A stretch of 64,000 nucleotides of DNA from an uncultured Oscillospiraceae bacterium (GCA_934512135.1 CAKSWT010000005.1:99900-163899), one strand, 5' to 3'; positions 7,825-16,705 are shown, counted from the stretch's first letter. The notes: generated by a model from the sequence alone, not told the origin. Numbers and translations are program-made.

Positions 7825-9636
7825 ATGAAAAAGAACCCTCGGATATTGTCCCTGGTGTTGGCTCTGGGCATGGTGCTGGGGCTGATGACTGCCTGCGGCA
7901 AGGATACGGCGTCTTCCGGCACGGCACCGGCGCAGCCTGCCTCATCGGCGGTGGAGTCGAGCCAAGGGCCGGAAGCCCCGGCCCCTGTGGAGACCCCTGG
8001 GTCCCAGGAGGAGCCGGGCTCTCAGCGGGAGACTGCCGCAGTGGGCTGGCCTGCCAATCCTCTGGGCAATGTGGAGCTTCCCTTAACCGACGAGCCGGTT
8101 GATGTGACCATGTGGATGGGCGTCAACCCCAATGTGCTGAAGATCACAGAGGACATCGGAAATGACTGTGCCCTGTGGAACGAGCTGGCCACCAGAACCG
8201 GCGTCAATTTGATCTTCACCGTGGTAAACCCCGACACCGAGTCGGAAAAGTTCAACCTGATGGTGGCCTCCAACGATCTCTCGGACATTATTTCCAATGC
8301 CACCACCCTCTACACCAACGGCGGCGAGGCCGCCATTGCGGACGAAATCCTCATCGACCATCTGCCCTATCTCACGGAGGAGCTGACGCCGCAGATCTGT
8401 AAGCTCATGGAGGCGTATCCCGATGCGGTGCCCAATGCCCTTACGGACAGCGGCTGGCTGGCAGGTATGCCCCAGCTGAGCATGCAGACCGAGGCCACCC
8501 AGACCTTCGGACCTCAGATCCGGCAGGATTGGTTGGACGACCTGGGACTGGATACTCCGGAGACCTATGACCAGCTCCACGATGTGCTGAAGGCCTTCAA
8601 GGAACAGAAAAACGCCGATGCGGCCCTGGCCCTTAACTATGCGGCCACAGGCATCAACAACGGCCTGGTGCAGGGCTATGGTATCAACGGCCTGGTGGCC
8701 GACGCCGCCATGAGCGAGCCTTACTATCAGGTGGATGACAAGCTGCTCTATGGTCCCATTCAGCCGGAGTTCAAGGAATACCTTACCATGGTCCACGATT
8801 GGTACCAGGAGGGGCTGATTTGGCACGATTTTATGTCCTATCCCGACTTCCAGAATCCTCCTACGGACATCATCCTGGGGGACCGCTGTGGTGTGTTCTA
8901 CGGCGAGGTGACGTATATCGCTACCCTGCAAAACTCCTCCAGTGACCCGAAGTTTAATCTGGTGGCGGTTCCCGACTTTGTTCGGAACGCCGGGGATACC
9001 ATCCCCTTTAAGGAGGAGCGGAGCTATACGGCGTCCACCCCTTGGTCGATTTCCAGCCAGTGCGAGTGCCCGGAGCTGCTGATGCAGTGGTGCAACTATA
9101 TGTACACCGATGAAGGCGCACTGCTCTGCAACTATGGCCTGGAGGGGGAGAGCTTCACCTTCGATGAAAACCATGTGCCGGTGTTCACCGACCTGGTGTT
9201 GAACAATCCTGACATGTCCACCACTGTGGCGCTGTTTATGTACTGCCTGGACCGGGGCCCCTTCTATCGGGATGAGACCCGGGAACAGTCCGGCTATACC
9301 CCTGCCCAGAAGGAGGCCAGTGAGATTTGGACGAGCAATCTCTCTGTGGGCCGGGGCATCGGCTCCACCAACCTCAATACAGAGGAATCCGACAAGGTGA
9401 ACCAGTTCTATGGGGACATCAAGACCTATATTGAGCAGTCGGTGCTGGAGTTTGTCATTGGCAACCGGGATCTGGCCGAATTCGACGCCTATGTGGAGCA
9501 TATCCAGCAGATGGGCATTGACGAGGTGACGGCCTGCTATCAGGATGCCTATGAGCGGTATCTCAGTGGCGATGTCTCTGCGGCCCCTGCCGGACCTCCC
9601 GGGCCGCCGCCGGATGGCGCGCCCCCACCGCCCTAA
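7825..9636 (+). CDS. Extracellular solute-binding lipoprotein (LipO/YtcQ-like, ABC importer)
   Basis: 603 residues. A type II signal peptide ends in the lipobox LMTAC with Cys24. A Ser/Ala/Pro-rich linker (about residues 27-75) precedes a family-1 type solute-binding domain like those serving YtcP/YteP-type oligosaccharide permeases. The last 20 residues are Pro/Gly-rich (PPGPPPDGAPPPP), unusual for the family. No permease genes flank it, so it must use permeases encoded elsewhere. The MsmK-like ATPase at 58 kb is a plausible shared energiser. AAAGGAG lies before the ATG at 7825; the frame upstream to 7744 includes the promoter and is not coding. Confidence 0.8.
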   Translation: MKKNPRILSLVLALGMVLGLMTACGKDTASSGTAPAQPASSAVESSQGPEAPAPVETPGSQEEPGSQRETAAVGWPANPLGNVELPLTDEPVDVTMWMGVNPNVLKITEDIGNDCALWNELATRTGVNLIFTVVNPDTESEKFNLMVASNDLSDIISNATTLYTNGGEAAIADEILIDHLPYLTEELTPQICKLMEAYPDAVPNALTDSGWLAGMPQLSMQTEATQTFGPQIRQDWLDDLGLDTPETYDQLHDVLKAFKEQKNADAALALNYAATGINNGLVQGYGINGLVADAAMSEPYYQVDDKLLYGPIQPEFKEYLTMVHDWYQEGLIWHDFMSYPDFQNPPTDIILGDRCGVFYGEVTYIATLQNSSSDPKFNLVAVPDFVRNAGDTIPFKEERSYTASTPWSISSQCECPELLMQWCNYMYTDEGALLCNYGLEGESFTFDENHVPVFTDLVLNNPDMSTTVALFMYCLDRGPFYRDETREQSGYTPAQKEASEIWTSNLSVGRGIGSTNLNTEESDKVNQFYGDIKTYIEQSVLEFVIGNRDLAEFDAYVEHIQQMGIDEVTACYQDAYERYLSGDVSAAPAGPPGPPPDGAPPPP

Positions 9637-9668
9637 CCCCATTCCATAACCAATACACCCCCTAGGAA

Positions 9669-9708
9669 GCGGCGCCCCAAACCAGGACAGGCTGGTTTGG
9701 GGCGCCGC
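9669..9708. terminator. strong hairpin between convergent genes
   Basis: A perfect 16-bp inverted repeat (9669-9684 with 9693-9708) with an 8-nt loop lies between the lipoprotein and pyrophosphatase genes. Flanking T-tracts are poor, but position and stability suggest termination in both directions. Confidence 0.6.
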
Positions 9709-9724
9709 AGGTATGTGGAAGGGC

Positions 9725-11374
9725 TCAGTCCTCCTGGATGGCACGGAGAAGCTGAGGAATAAACTGCTTTTTTCGGGAGACCACGTCCGGCAGCAGCATT
9801 CCGCCGTCCAGCCGCTGGGCATTAAAAGCCTTCTGAAGCAGCTCCTCGGAGCCGCTTCCGGCGGAGAGCACCAGGGTGGACTGATCCGGCAGACTGGTGA
9901 GCATATAGAACACCATATCCATGCCGGTCTTGGCCAGGGCCTCCTGGAGATACCCGGAGACCATTTCCTTGGCCTTGTCATAGTTGACCTGGCTGACAAA
10001 GCTGCCCTGGCCCACTCCGAAATGGATTTTCTCCGCATCAAAGGTCTTGTAATCCTGCTGGAAGATCTCCTGGGGGCTTTTGCCCTCCAGAGCTTCGCCG
10101 GCCTCAAACATGGCCGTGGCCAGCTCGTCGATGTCCACGCCGGCAATCTGGGCGAGGGTTTGGGCGGTGCGCCGGTCCAGAGGTGTGCAGGTGGGAGACT
10201 GGAACTTCAGCGTGTCAGACAGAATGGCCGACAGCAGCAGCCCGGCAATATCCGGAGCGATGGTCAGGTCCGCCTCCTGGTACATCTGGAAGATCACCGT
10301 GGCGGTGCAGCCCACCGGCTGATTGCGGAAGTAAACAGGGCCGCTGGTTTCCAGATTGCCAATGCGATGGTGGTCGATGATCTCCAGAATCTCCGCCTCC
10401 TCCCAGCCGTCTACGCACTGGGTTTTCTCGTTGTGGTCCACCAGGATCAGCTGCTTCCGCCGAAGATTCAGCAGATTTCGGCGAGAGATCACACCCACAT
10501 ATTTTCCGTCGTTGTCCAGAATGGGAAAGTATACAAAGCGAACCCGGCTCATGACCTCCTTGGCGGCCTCCAAATCGTCTGTGAGCTTGAAGGTCAGCAG
10601 ATTGTTCCGCAGCATATGGAAGGCGATGGGGACGCTCTGAGAAATCAGACAGGCGGCGGGATAGGTGTCGTAGGCGGTGGAGATAATGGCGCAGCCATGC
10701 TTCTCCGCCAGCCGCACAATGGTCTTGGGAACGGCGGAGCCGGTGCAGACCACAATACAGGCGGCACCCATTTCGATGGCGCAGTACTGGGACTCATAGC
10801 GGTTGGCCACAATCACCAGGTCTCCCTGATCCACTACGGACTCCATGGTTTCGGGGCTGGCGGCGCCTACCACGATTTTTCCGGACTGGACAAAGCCCTT
10901 GGGGTCTCCGGTGATGAGGGTTCCCTCCAGGGTCTCCAGAATGTTTTCGTAGGGGGTGTGGGCGTTGGCCAGAAATTGGGTGTCCAGGGAGTCCATGTTG
11001 GCCATGGCCAGGTCCTTCAGGGTGATGATGCCCAGGAGACGGCCCTCCTCGTCGGTAATCGGCAGCGTGGAGATCTGTTGATCCCGCATGGTCTCCCAGG
11101 CTCTGCGAACGGTCATGCGTCCCGCCACCCCGGGCATCATGCGGATGTCGATGTCCTGGACCTGGGCGCTGACGTCCATGCAGAGGTCCGGGGCCGAGTG
11201 GCCAAAGCGCCGGAGCACATATTCCGTTTCGCCGCTTAGGGTGCCGGCCCGAAGGGACTCGTAGCGGTTGCCGTCGGTGCGGTTTTTCAGGTCCGCATAG
11301 GCGATGGCCGAACAGATGGAGTCCGTGTCGGGGTTTTTGTGGCCGATGACGCCGATTTTTCTGACTGTATCCAT
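9725..11374 (-). CDS. ppaC: Family II (Mn-dependent) inorganic pyrophosphatase with CBS and DRTGG domains
   Basis: 549 residues, much longer than the ~310 of a simple family II PPase. The N-terminal DHH half begins GVIGHKNPDTDS (metal ligands). A regulatory insert then follows: CBS (~75-130), DRTGG-like (~135-245) and a second CBS (~250-305). The DHH half resumes with IDHHRIGN (~residue 334), SDTLKFQSPT and the DHHA2 domain. Such CBS-PPases hydrolyse pyrophosphate in the cytosol and are modulated by adenine nucleotides and, when DRTGG is present, diadenosine polyphosphates (family knowledge). AAAGGAG precedes the ATG. It is monocistronic. Confidence 0.92.
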   Translation of the reverse strand: MDTVRKIGVIGHKNPDTDSICSAIAYADLKNRTDGNRYESLRAGTLSGETEYVLRRFGHSAPDLCMDVSAQVQDIDIRMMPGVAGRMTVRRAWETMRDQQISTLPITDEEGRLLGIITLKDLAMANMDSLDTQFLANAHTPYENILETLEGTLITGDPKGFVQSGKIVVGAASPETMESVVDQGDLVIVANRYESQYCAIEMGAACIVVCTGSAVPKTIVRLAEKHGCAIISTAYDTYPAACLISQSVPIAFHMLRNNLLTFKLTDDLEAAKEVMSRVRFVYFPILDNDGKYVGVISRRNLLNLRRKQLILVDHNEKTQCVDGWEEAEILEIIDHHRIGNLETSGPVYFRNQPVGCTATVIFQMYQEADLTIAPDIAGLLLSAILSDTLKFQSPTCTPLDRRTAQTLAQIAGVDIDELATAMFEAGEALEGKSPQEIFQQDYKTFDAEKIHFGVGQGSFVSQVNYDKAKEMVSGYLQEALAKTGMDMVFYMLTSLPDQSTLVLSAGSGSEELLQKAFNAQRLDGGMLLPDVVSRKKQFIPQLLRAIQED

Positions 11375-11695
11375 AGAGAAACTCCTTTGGTTTCGTAAAT
11401 ATTGCTCATTGGTTAGAATATTCTACCACACCTATGTATAAATGAACAGAAGGAATTTTGTTCTCTTCGTAATTCCTGTGTGAATTTGTGTGGTGGGGGG
11501 TGGAAAAGATTATGGAAAAAAGTTAGCCATACCAAATCATTTTTTCGGCTGAAACCAGACAGAATGGGAAAAATTAAGGTGAAAAAACGGTTGAACGTAC
11601 TGGGATGGTGTGATACAATGTCATAAGAAAATCTCTGCCTCCGGGGGCATTGCGCCCTTTGGCAGAAATTCCAGATAAGGGAGTTTGACAAGTAT
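11375..11695. other. intergenic region between divergent genes
   Basis: 321 bp between divergently transcribed ppaC and the Fe-S flavoprotein gene. The rightward promoter is at 11591-11619. On the minus strand a TAGAAT element near 11427 may serve ppaC but lacks a good -35. The middle is AT-richer than its surroundings and shows no convincing coding frame. Confidence 0.5.
11591..11619 (+). promoter_or_regulatory. promoter of the Fe-S/flavin two-gene operon
   Basis: TTGAAC (11591-11596), 17-bp spacer, TACAAT (11614-11619). It implies a leader of about 70 nt containing an imperfect GC-rich hairpin near 11635-11665. Confidence 0.6.
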
Positions 11696-13855
11696 ATGGG
11701 CAAAATTTCTCTGTTTATAGATGGAATCCAGATCCAGGCCGAAGAGGGCATGAGTGTCCTGGAAGCGGCTCTGGCTGCGGACATCTATATTCCGCATCTG
11801 TGTTCTCATCCGGACCTGCCTGCCACCGGCGGATGTAAGATGTGTGTGGTGGAGATCGACGGCGAGGCCGCGCCGGTTTCCTCCTGTGTCACAGAGGTTC
11901 GTGAGGGCATGCATGTCACCACGAAATCTGAAAAGCTCAAGCAGCTCCGGAAGATTGCGCTGGAGCTCATTATGGCCGGACATCCCCATGACTGTACCGG
12001 CTGCCGTGCCTACGGCAACTGTGAGCTGCAGGCTATGTGGCAGTACCTGGGCGTTCTCCATGCCCGCATGAAGGACGAGTTCCCGGAAAAGACTACCCTG
12101 AAAATCGGCACCGGCACCCCTGTGATTATCCGAGAGAATGACCGCTGTATCCAGTGCGGCCGCTGCGTCCGTGCCTGCGGCTCCCTACGGAAGGTCGGCG
12201 CCATCGACTATCAGAAGAAGGGCCTGGAGACCTACATCTCTACCCCTGAAGACCTGCCTCTGAACCAGTCCACCTGTCGGTTCTGCTCCGCCTGCGTGGA
12301 GGTCTGCCCCACCGGCGCACTGGTGGATATGGAGGGACTGTTCCGGTCTGATATGCCCCGGGAGCAGGCGCTGGTGCCCTGCCAGGCGGAGTGTCCGGCA
12401 CACATTGATATCCCTGCCTTCCTGCGCTTCATCGCCCAGGGCAAGTATGACGAGGCCCATGCGGTGATGCATGAAAAGGTGCCCTTCCCCCATTCCCTGG
12501 GATATGTGTGCAACCATCGCTGCGAAACCGGCTGCAAGCGGGAGAAGCTCAACCGGGCCATCTCCATCTGCTCCATGAAGCGCTTTGCCGCAGAGCATGA
12601 CGAGACCCAGCTGTGGAAGCAGAATGGCTTCCAGAAGCCGGACACCGGCAAGAAGATCGCCGTGGTCGGCGGCGGTCCCTGCGGCATGACTGCGGCCTAT
12701 TATCTCAAAAAACTGGGTCATGACGTCACCGTCTATGAGAAGGATCCCATTGCCGGCGGACATATGGCCAAGGGCATGCCGGAGTTCCGGATTCCCGGTG
12801 CTGACGTGGCCAAGGAAATTCAGGACATCACCGACATCGGCGTGAAGCTGCTGGTAAACTCCCCTGTGGAGAACGTGGCAGAGCTCAAGAAGGACTATGA
12901 CGCCGTGCTGGTCACCATTGGCACCTCTGTGGGCAAGAAGCTGAACTATCTGCCCGGCTCCAATTTCCGCAATGTCTACACCGCAGTGCAGCTGCTCAAG
13001 GACAACCGGCTGAAGCTGGCGGTTCCCGGCTATGAGATGAAGCTGGACCTGGGCAAGCAGGTCTGCATCATCGGCGGCGGCAACGTCTCCATTGACTGCG
13101 CCCGGACGCTGCGCCGTATGGGCTGTGAGGTCAACATCGTCTGCCTGGAGAAGGGGGAGAAGATGCTGGCGGACAAGCAGGAGATCCAGGAGGCCCTGGA
13201 GGAGGGCGTGAAGTTCTACGACGGTCACTCCAACGAGGCCATTGAGGGCACTGAGGAGCAGGTCACCGGCCTGCGAGTCCACGAGGTGGAGAGCTTCTAC
13301 TTCGATGAGAACCGCAATCTGGTTGAAAACCAGGTGCCGGATTCCACCAAGGTCCTGCCCTGTGACTCGGTGGTGTTTGCCTCCGGCCAGGTTACCGGCC
13401 TCACCGCTGACTTCGGCCTGGAGCTCAACCGCTTTGGCTACCCCATTGATCCCGAGACCGGCAAGTCCGGCTTTAAGACCTCGATTCCCGGGGTGTTTAC
13501 CGCAGGCGACGTGATCACCGGCACCAAGTTCGTCATTGACGCCATTGCCGGGGCACGGGAGGTCACTGCGGTGATCGATCAGTTCCTGGGCGGCGACGGC
13601 AGCATCGACGAGAGACTGGTGGAGCGCACCCTGAATCCCGAGCTTGGACCCATTGAGGGCTTCGGCCTGGAGCCCAGAGTGGAGACCATTGTGGTGGATC
13701 CCGAAACCCGCATGAGCCCGGAGCATCTGTGGGATAAGGTGGATCAGAACTTCACCTGTGAGATGGCCCAGTGCGAGGCCGGCCGCTGCCTGCAGTGCGA
13801 CCTGCGTGTGCCCATCCGCAAGGTGGAAAACTTCAACGCCTACAGCAAGAGATAA
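11696..13855 (+). CDS. Fused NuoG/HndD-type Fe-S N-terminus and GltD-like NAD(P)H/FAD oxidoreductase
   Basis: 719 residues. Order: [2Fe-2S] ferredoxin fold with PATGGCKMC (1-80); NuoG-type His-Cys motif HPHDCTGCRAYGNC (~97-110); two [4Fe-4S] motifs CIQCGRCVRAC (~150) and CRFCSACVEVCPTG (~198); GltD Fe-S domain CQAECPAHIDIP (~228); FAD fold VVGGGPCGMTAA (~322); NAD(P) fold IIGGGNVSIDCA (~459); and AGDVITG near the end. A C-terminal CEAGRCLQCD motif adds further Cys ligands. The layout implies electron transfer between NAD(P)H, FAD and a wire of four or five Fe-S clusters, as in NADH-dependent hydrogenase or bifurcating enzyme electron inputs, but no hydrogenase domain follows. It is cytosolic and cotranscribed with the next gene (15-nt gap). 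Confidence 0.85.
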   Translation: MGKISLFIDGIQIQAEEGMSVLEAALAADIYIPHLCSHPDLPATGGCKMCVVEIDGEAAPVSSCVTEVREGMHVTTKSEKLKQLRKIALELIMAGHPHDCTGCRAYGNCELQAMWQYLGVLHARMKDEFPEKTTLKIGTGTPVIIRENDRCIQCGRCVRACGSLRKVGAIDYQKKGLETYISTPEDLPLNQSTCRFCSACVEVCPTGALVDMEGLFRSDMPREQALVPCQAECPAHIDIPAFLRFIAQGKYDEAHAVMHEKVPFPHSLGYVCNHRCETGCKREKLNRAISICSMKRFAAEHDETQLWKQNGFQKPDTGKKIAVVGGGPCGMTAAYYLKKLGHDVTVYEKDPIAGGHMAKGMPEFRIPGADVAKEIQDITDIGVKLLVNSPVENVAELKKDYDAVLVTIGTSVGKKLNYLPGSNFRNVYTAVQLLKDNRLKLAVPGYEMKLDLGKQVCIIGGGNVSIDCARTLRRMGCEVNIVCLEKGEKMLADKQEIQEALEEGVKFYDGHSNEAIEGTEEQVTGLRVHEVESFYFDENRNLVENQVPDSTKVLPCDSVVFASGQVTGLTADFGLELNRFGYPIDPETGKSGFKTSIPGVFTAGDVITGTKFVIDAIAGAREVTAVIDQFLGGDGSIDERLVERTLNPELGPIEGFGLEPRVETIVVDPETRMSPEHLWDKVDQNFTCEMAQCEAGRCLQCDLRVPIRKVENFNAYSKR

Positions 13856-13870
13856 GGGAGGTTTTATCAG

Positions 13871-14548
13871 ATGATTAACAAGGAAATGCTGGCTGAAAAT
13901 CAGCAGAAATGCCAGGAACGCGCTGACAAACTCCCGGAACTCTCTGCGGCCCGCGCTGTGCCGGAGGGTACCTGTCCTCTGCATTGGTGTCTGGACCTGG
14001 TGAAGGCTGCCCGGGCAGAGGCCTGCGGCAAAAGCGTGATGTGCCGGGATGGCCTGTGGCAGCTGCAGCTGATGATCGAGGGCTGCACCAAGGGACAGTC
14101 CGGTGAGGAAGATCTGGAGGTTCTGAAGGAGACGCTGGACGCCATGGAGATGGTGGGCTGCGCCAACACCCAGAAGGTGGCACAGCTTCTCAAGGCCAAT
14201 CTTGAGACCTATGCCGAGGAGTGGAGTCTGCATGTTCGCCGGAACCGCTGCTCCAGCCTCACCTGCTACTTTGATCTGTACATTGATCCCGCCACCTGTA
14301 ATGGCTGCGGCGCATGTCTCAAGGCTGCGCCCTCCGGCGCAGTGCTGGGCGGCGAGGGCATGATCCATGTGATTAAGAATGACAGAGAGCTGAAAAACGA
14401 CGGGTTTATCGGCACTTGTCCGGTGGGCGCCATCAAAAAGTGCGGCGCCATTAAGCCGCCTGTTCCCCCGGCACCTGTGCCTGTGGGATCCTTTGGTGCG
14501 GCAGCCGGCGGCGCAGCTGGCGGCGGACGCCGGAGACGCAGAGGCTAA
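13871..14548 (+). CDS. NuoF C-terminal-like domain fused to a single-cluster ferredoxin, partner of the preceding flavoprotein
   Basis: 225 residues. Residues ~45-135 resemble the C-terminal N3-cluster domain of NuoF/HydB, but the FMN/NADH-binding part is absent. NuoF's CGxCxPCR motif reads CGKSVMCRDG here (C52, S55, C58), so one ligand is Ser. A later VGCANTQ could give another Cys. A ferredoxin module follows: C143, C146 and C149, with Ala where the usual fourth Cys stands, plus C183 in TCPVGAI, enough for one [4Fe-4S] cluster. The last ~30 residues are Pro/Gly/Ala-rich and end in five arginines and a glycine. GGGAGG lies before the ATG. It probably docks on the product of the preceding gene. 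Confidence 0.75.
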   Translation: MINKEMLAENQQKCQERADKLPELSAARAVPEGTCPLHWCLDLVKAARAEACGKSVMCRDGLWQLQLMIEGCTKGQSGEEDLEVLKETLDAMEMVGCANTQKVAQLLKANLETYAEEWSLHVRRNRCSSLTCYFDLYIDPATCNGCGACLKAAPSGAVLGGEGMIHVIKNDRELKNDGFIGTCPVGAIKKCGAIKPPVPPAPVPVGSFGAAAGGAAGGGRRRRRG

Positions 14549-14559
14549 TACATTCTTAC

Positions 14560-14587
14560 GGAGGCCGGGGGGAATCCTCCGGCCTCC
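14560..14587 (+). terminator. hairpin after the two-gene Fe-S operon
   Basis: 9-bp stem (GGAGGCCGG and its complement) with a loop of about 10 nt. No good T-run follows, so it may be a partial terminator or a processing/stability element before the amidohydrolase gene. Confidence 0.45.
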
Positions 14588-14660
14588 TCCGTTCTGTCAG
14601 GGAAACCGCCGGGACGATGCCGGAGACCCTGCAATAAATTCTTGGAAAAGGAGCGCCAAT

Positions 14661-15815
14661 ATGGTCATCATCCATGCGTATATTGATCCCGTGGTGGGTC
14701 AGCCAATCCAGGACGGCTTCCTGCGCTTCGGCGAGACCATTGAGGCCATGGGCCCCATGGAGCACTATGTGCCGGTGCCGGGAGAGACGTGCTTCGATGC
14801 CCGGGGGCGGTGGCTGCTGCCGGGGCTGGTGGACATTCACACTCATTTAGGACTGTTTGGCGACAGTGTGGGCTTTGAGGCGGAGGACTGCAACGAGTTG
14901 GGGGATCCCATTACGCCGCAGCTTCGGGTCATTGATGCTATCAACCCCATGGACCGGAGCTTTCAGGAGGCCCGGGAGGCGGGAATCACGTCGGTGGCGG
15001 TGGCCCCCGGTTCCTCCAACCCCATTGCCGGGCAGATTGCGGCCATCCACACCTGGGGACGGCGAATTGACGATATGATTCTCCGGGCGCCTCTGGCCAT
15101 GAAATTTGCCCTGGGAGAGAATCCGAAACGGGACTACCACAGCCGGAATGAAAACCCGGTGACCCGTATGGGCACTGCGGCGATGATTCGCCAGGCGCTG
15201 CTGGAGGCGAGACAGTACGGACAGAAGCAGCAGGCGGCCCGGGAGAATCCCTGTCTGGAGCCGCCGGAGTTTCAGATGAAGCACGAGGCACTGCTGCCGG
15301 TGCTGCGGGGAGAGATCCAGGCCCATTTCCATGCGCTGCGGCTGGATGATATATTTACGGCCATGCGGATCTCTCGGGAGTTTGGGCTGGATTATGTGAT
15401 CATTCACGGGACGGACGCCCACCTGGCGGCGGACATCATGGCCCAGGAGGGCACCAGAATCGTAACCGGACCAAACCTGACGGACCGGGGAAAGCCGGAA
15501 CAGCGAAATATGACCTTCGCAGGTGTGGCAGCGCTCCGCAAGGCGGGGGTGCTGTGCGCCGTATGCACGGACCACCCGGAGACACCCCTGCAATATCTGC
15601 CGCTGTGCGGAGCACTGGCGGAGAAGAACGGCCTGGGACACCGGGAGGCCCTGGAGGCCATCACCATCCAGCCGGCCAGAATTGCGGGACTGGATCGGGA
15701 AATCGGCTCCCTGGAGCCGGGGAAACGGGCGGATTTGGCGCTGTTTGACGGGGATCCGCTGGTACTGACCAGCCGGTGCCAGGGGGTATGGATTCAAGGA
15801 AGGAAGTGCGTATAA
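14661..15815 (+). CDS. Imidazolonepropionase-like amidohydrolase
   Basis: 384 residues. The metal motif GLVDIHTHLGL is followed by a TIM barrel (AINPMDRSFQEAREAGITSV, HFHALRLDD, IIHGTDAH, CAVCTDHPETP) and the C-terminal beta domain (GSLEPGKRADLALFDGDPL). This COG1228-like group hydrolyses C-N bonds in cyclic amides or dipeptides; the substrate here is unknown. The ATG at 14661 has AAAGGAG upstream; the frame continues upstream but only through the previous gene's tail and its hairpin. The stop is directly followed by the ATG of the fumarase-like gene, so they are translationally coupled. Confidence 0.75.
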   Translation: MVIIHAYIDPVVGQPIQDGFLRFGETIEAMGPMEHYVPVPGETCFDARGRWLLPGLVDIHTHLGLFGDSVGFEAEDCNELGDPITPQLRVIDAINPMDRSFQEAREAGITSVAVAPGSSNPIAGQIAAIHTWGRRIDDMILRAPLAMKFALGENPKRDYHSRNENPVTRMGTAAMIRQALLEARQYGQKQQAARENPCLEPPEFQMKHEALLPVLRGEIQAHFHALRLDDIFTAMRISREFGLDYVIIHGTDAHLAADIMAQEGTRIVTGPNLTDRGKPEQRNMTFAGVAALRKAGVLCAVCTDHPETPLQYLPLCGALAEKNGLGHREALEAITIQPARIAGLDREIGSLEPGKRADLALFDGDPLVLTSRCQGVWIQGRKCV

Positions 15816-16658
15816 ATGCGTGAGGTGTCATGTGCGGATATTGCGGCACTGGTGGAGCGGCTCTGCGTTCAGGCGGCTACGGTGTTGCCGGAGGATCTGT
15901 GCCGGTGTATTGAGACGGCAAAGGAGCGGGAGGAAAGCCCGGTGGGCCGGGGGATCCTTCAGGATATTGCGGACAACTTTCATCTGGCCCGGGAGCGGGG
16001 AATTCCCATTTGCCAGGACACGGGCATGGCAGTGGTATTTGTGCGGCTGGGCCAGGAGGTCCACCTCACTGGGGGTGGCCTCCGGGAGGCGGTGGATCTG
16101 GGGGTCCGAAAGGGCTACGTCAACGGGCGGCTGCGCTGCTCCGTGGTGGGGGATCCGCTGCGGCGAGAGAACACCGGAGACAATACCCCTGCGGTGCTCC
16201 ATGTGGAGCTGGTGGAAGGCGAGGAATGTACCATCACCGTTGCGCCCAAGGGCTTTGGCAGCGAGAACATGAGCGCCATGAAGATGTTCACCCCGGCGGC
16301 TACCCGAGAGGATGTGGAGGACTGGATTGCCTCCTGCGTGGATCAGGCGGGGAGCAATCCCTGCCCACCGGTGATTGTCGGGGTGGGCCTTGGAGGAACC
16401 ATTGAGCAGTGTGCCCTGGAGGCCAAAAAGGCGCTGCTGATGCCCATGGACCAGCCGAATCCAGACGCATATTACGAAGATATGGAGCGAAGCACCCTGG
16501 AGAAGATCAACGCCCTGGGCATCGGTCCCCAGGGAATGGGAGGCAGAATAACGGCGCTGGGCGTCCACATCCGGCCTACGGCAACCCATATCGCAGGGCT
16601 TCCCTGTGTGGTGAATATGAGCTGCCATGTGACGAGGCATGCGGCCGGAAGCCTGTAA
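15816..16658 (+). CDS. Class I fumarate/tartrate hydratase alpha subunit (orphan)
   Basis: 280 residues, typical for the alpha chain of two-subunit, [4Fe-4S]-dependent class I fumarases or L-tartrate dehydratases. Seen: PICQDTGMAVVFV, RRENTGDNTPAV, the VAPKGFGSENMS loop, VGVGLGGTIEQC, and Cys residues in the expected cluster positions. The enzyme adds or removes water across a fumarate-type double bond. The beta subunit, normally next door, is absent: the following 160 bp hold only the rimP promoter and leader. Either beta is encoded elsewhere or the chain has another partner. The ATG at 15816 abuts the previous stop. Confidence 0.85.
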   Translation: MREVSCADIAALVERLCVQAATVLPEDLCRCIETAKEREESPVGRGILQDIADNFHLARERGIPICQDTGMAVVFVRLGQEVHLTGGGLREAVDLGVRKGYVNGRLRCSVVGDPLRRENTGDNTPAVLHVELVEGEECTITVAPKGFGSENMSAMKMFTPAATREDVEDWIASCVDQAGSNPCPPVIVGVGLGGTIEQCALEAKKALLMPMDQPNPDAYYEDMERSTLEKINALGIGPQGMGGRITALGVHIRPTATHIAGLPCVVNMSCHVTRHAAGSL

Positions 16659-16705
16659 GCCGGAAAATATGAGCCTTATTTTTTCCAGCTTCTCTGGAAA
16701 ACCCC

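Noticed and set aside
12185..14368. Long open minus-strand frame opposite the Fe-S/flavin genes
   Set aside because: It is Leu/Gly/His-rich without a recognisable domain or ribosome site, and lies opposite two genes with unmistakable Fe-S, FAD and NAD motifs. It is a GC-driven shadow frame.
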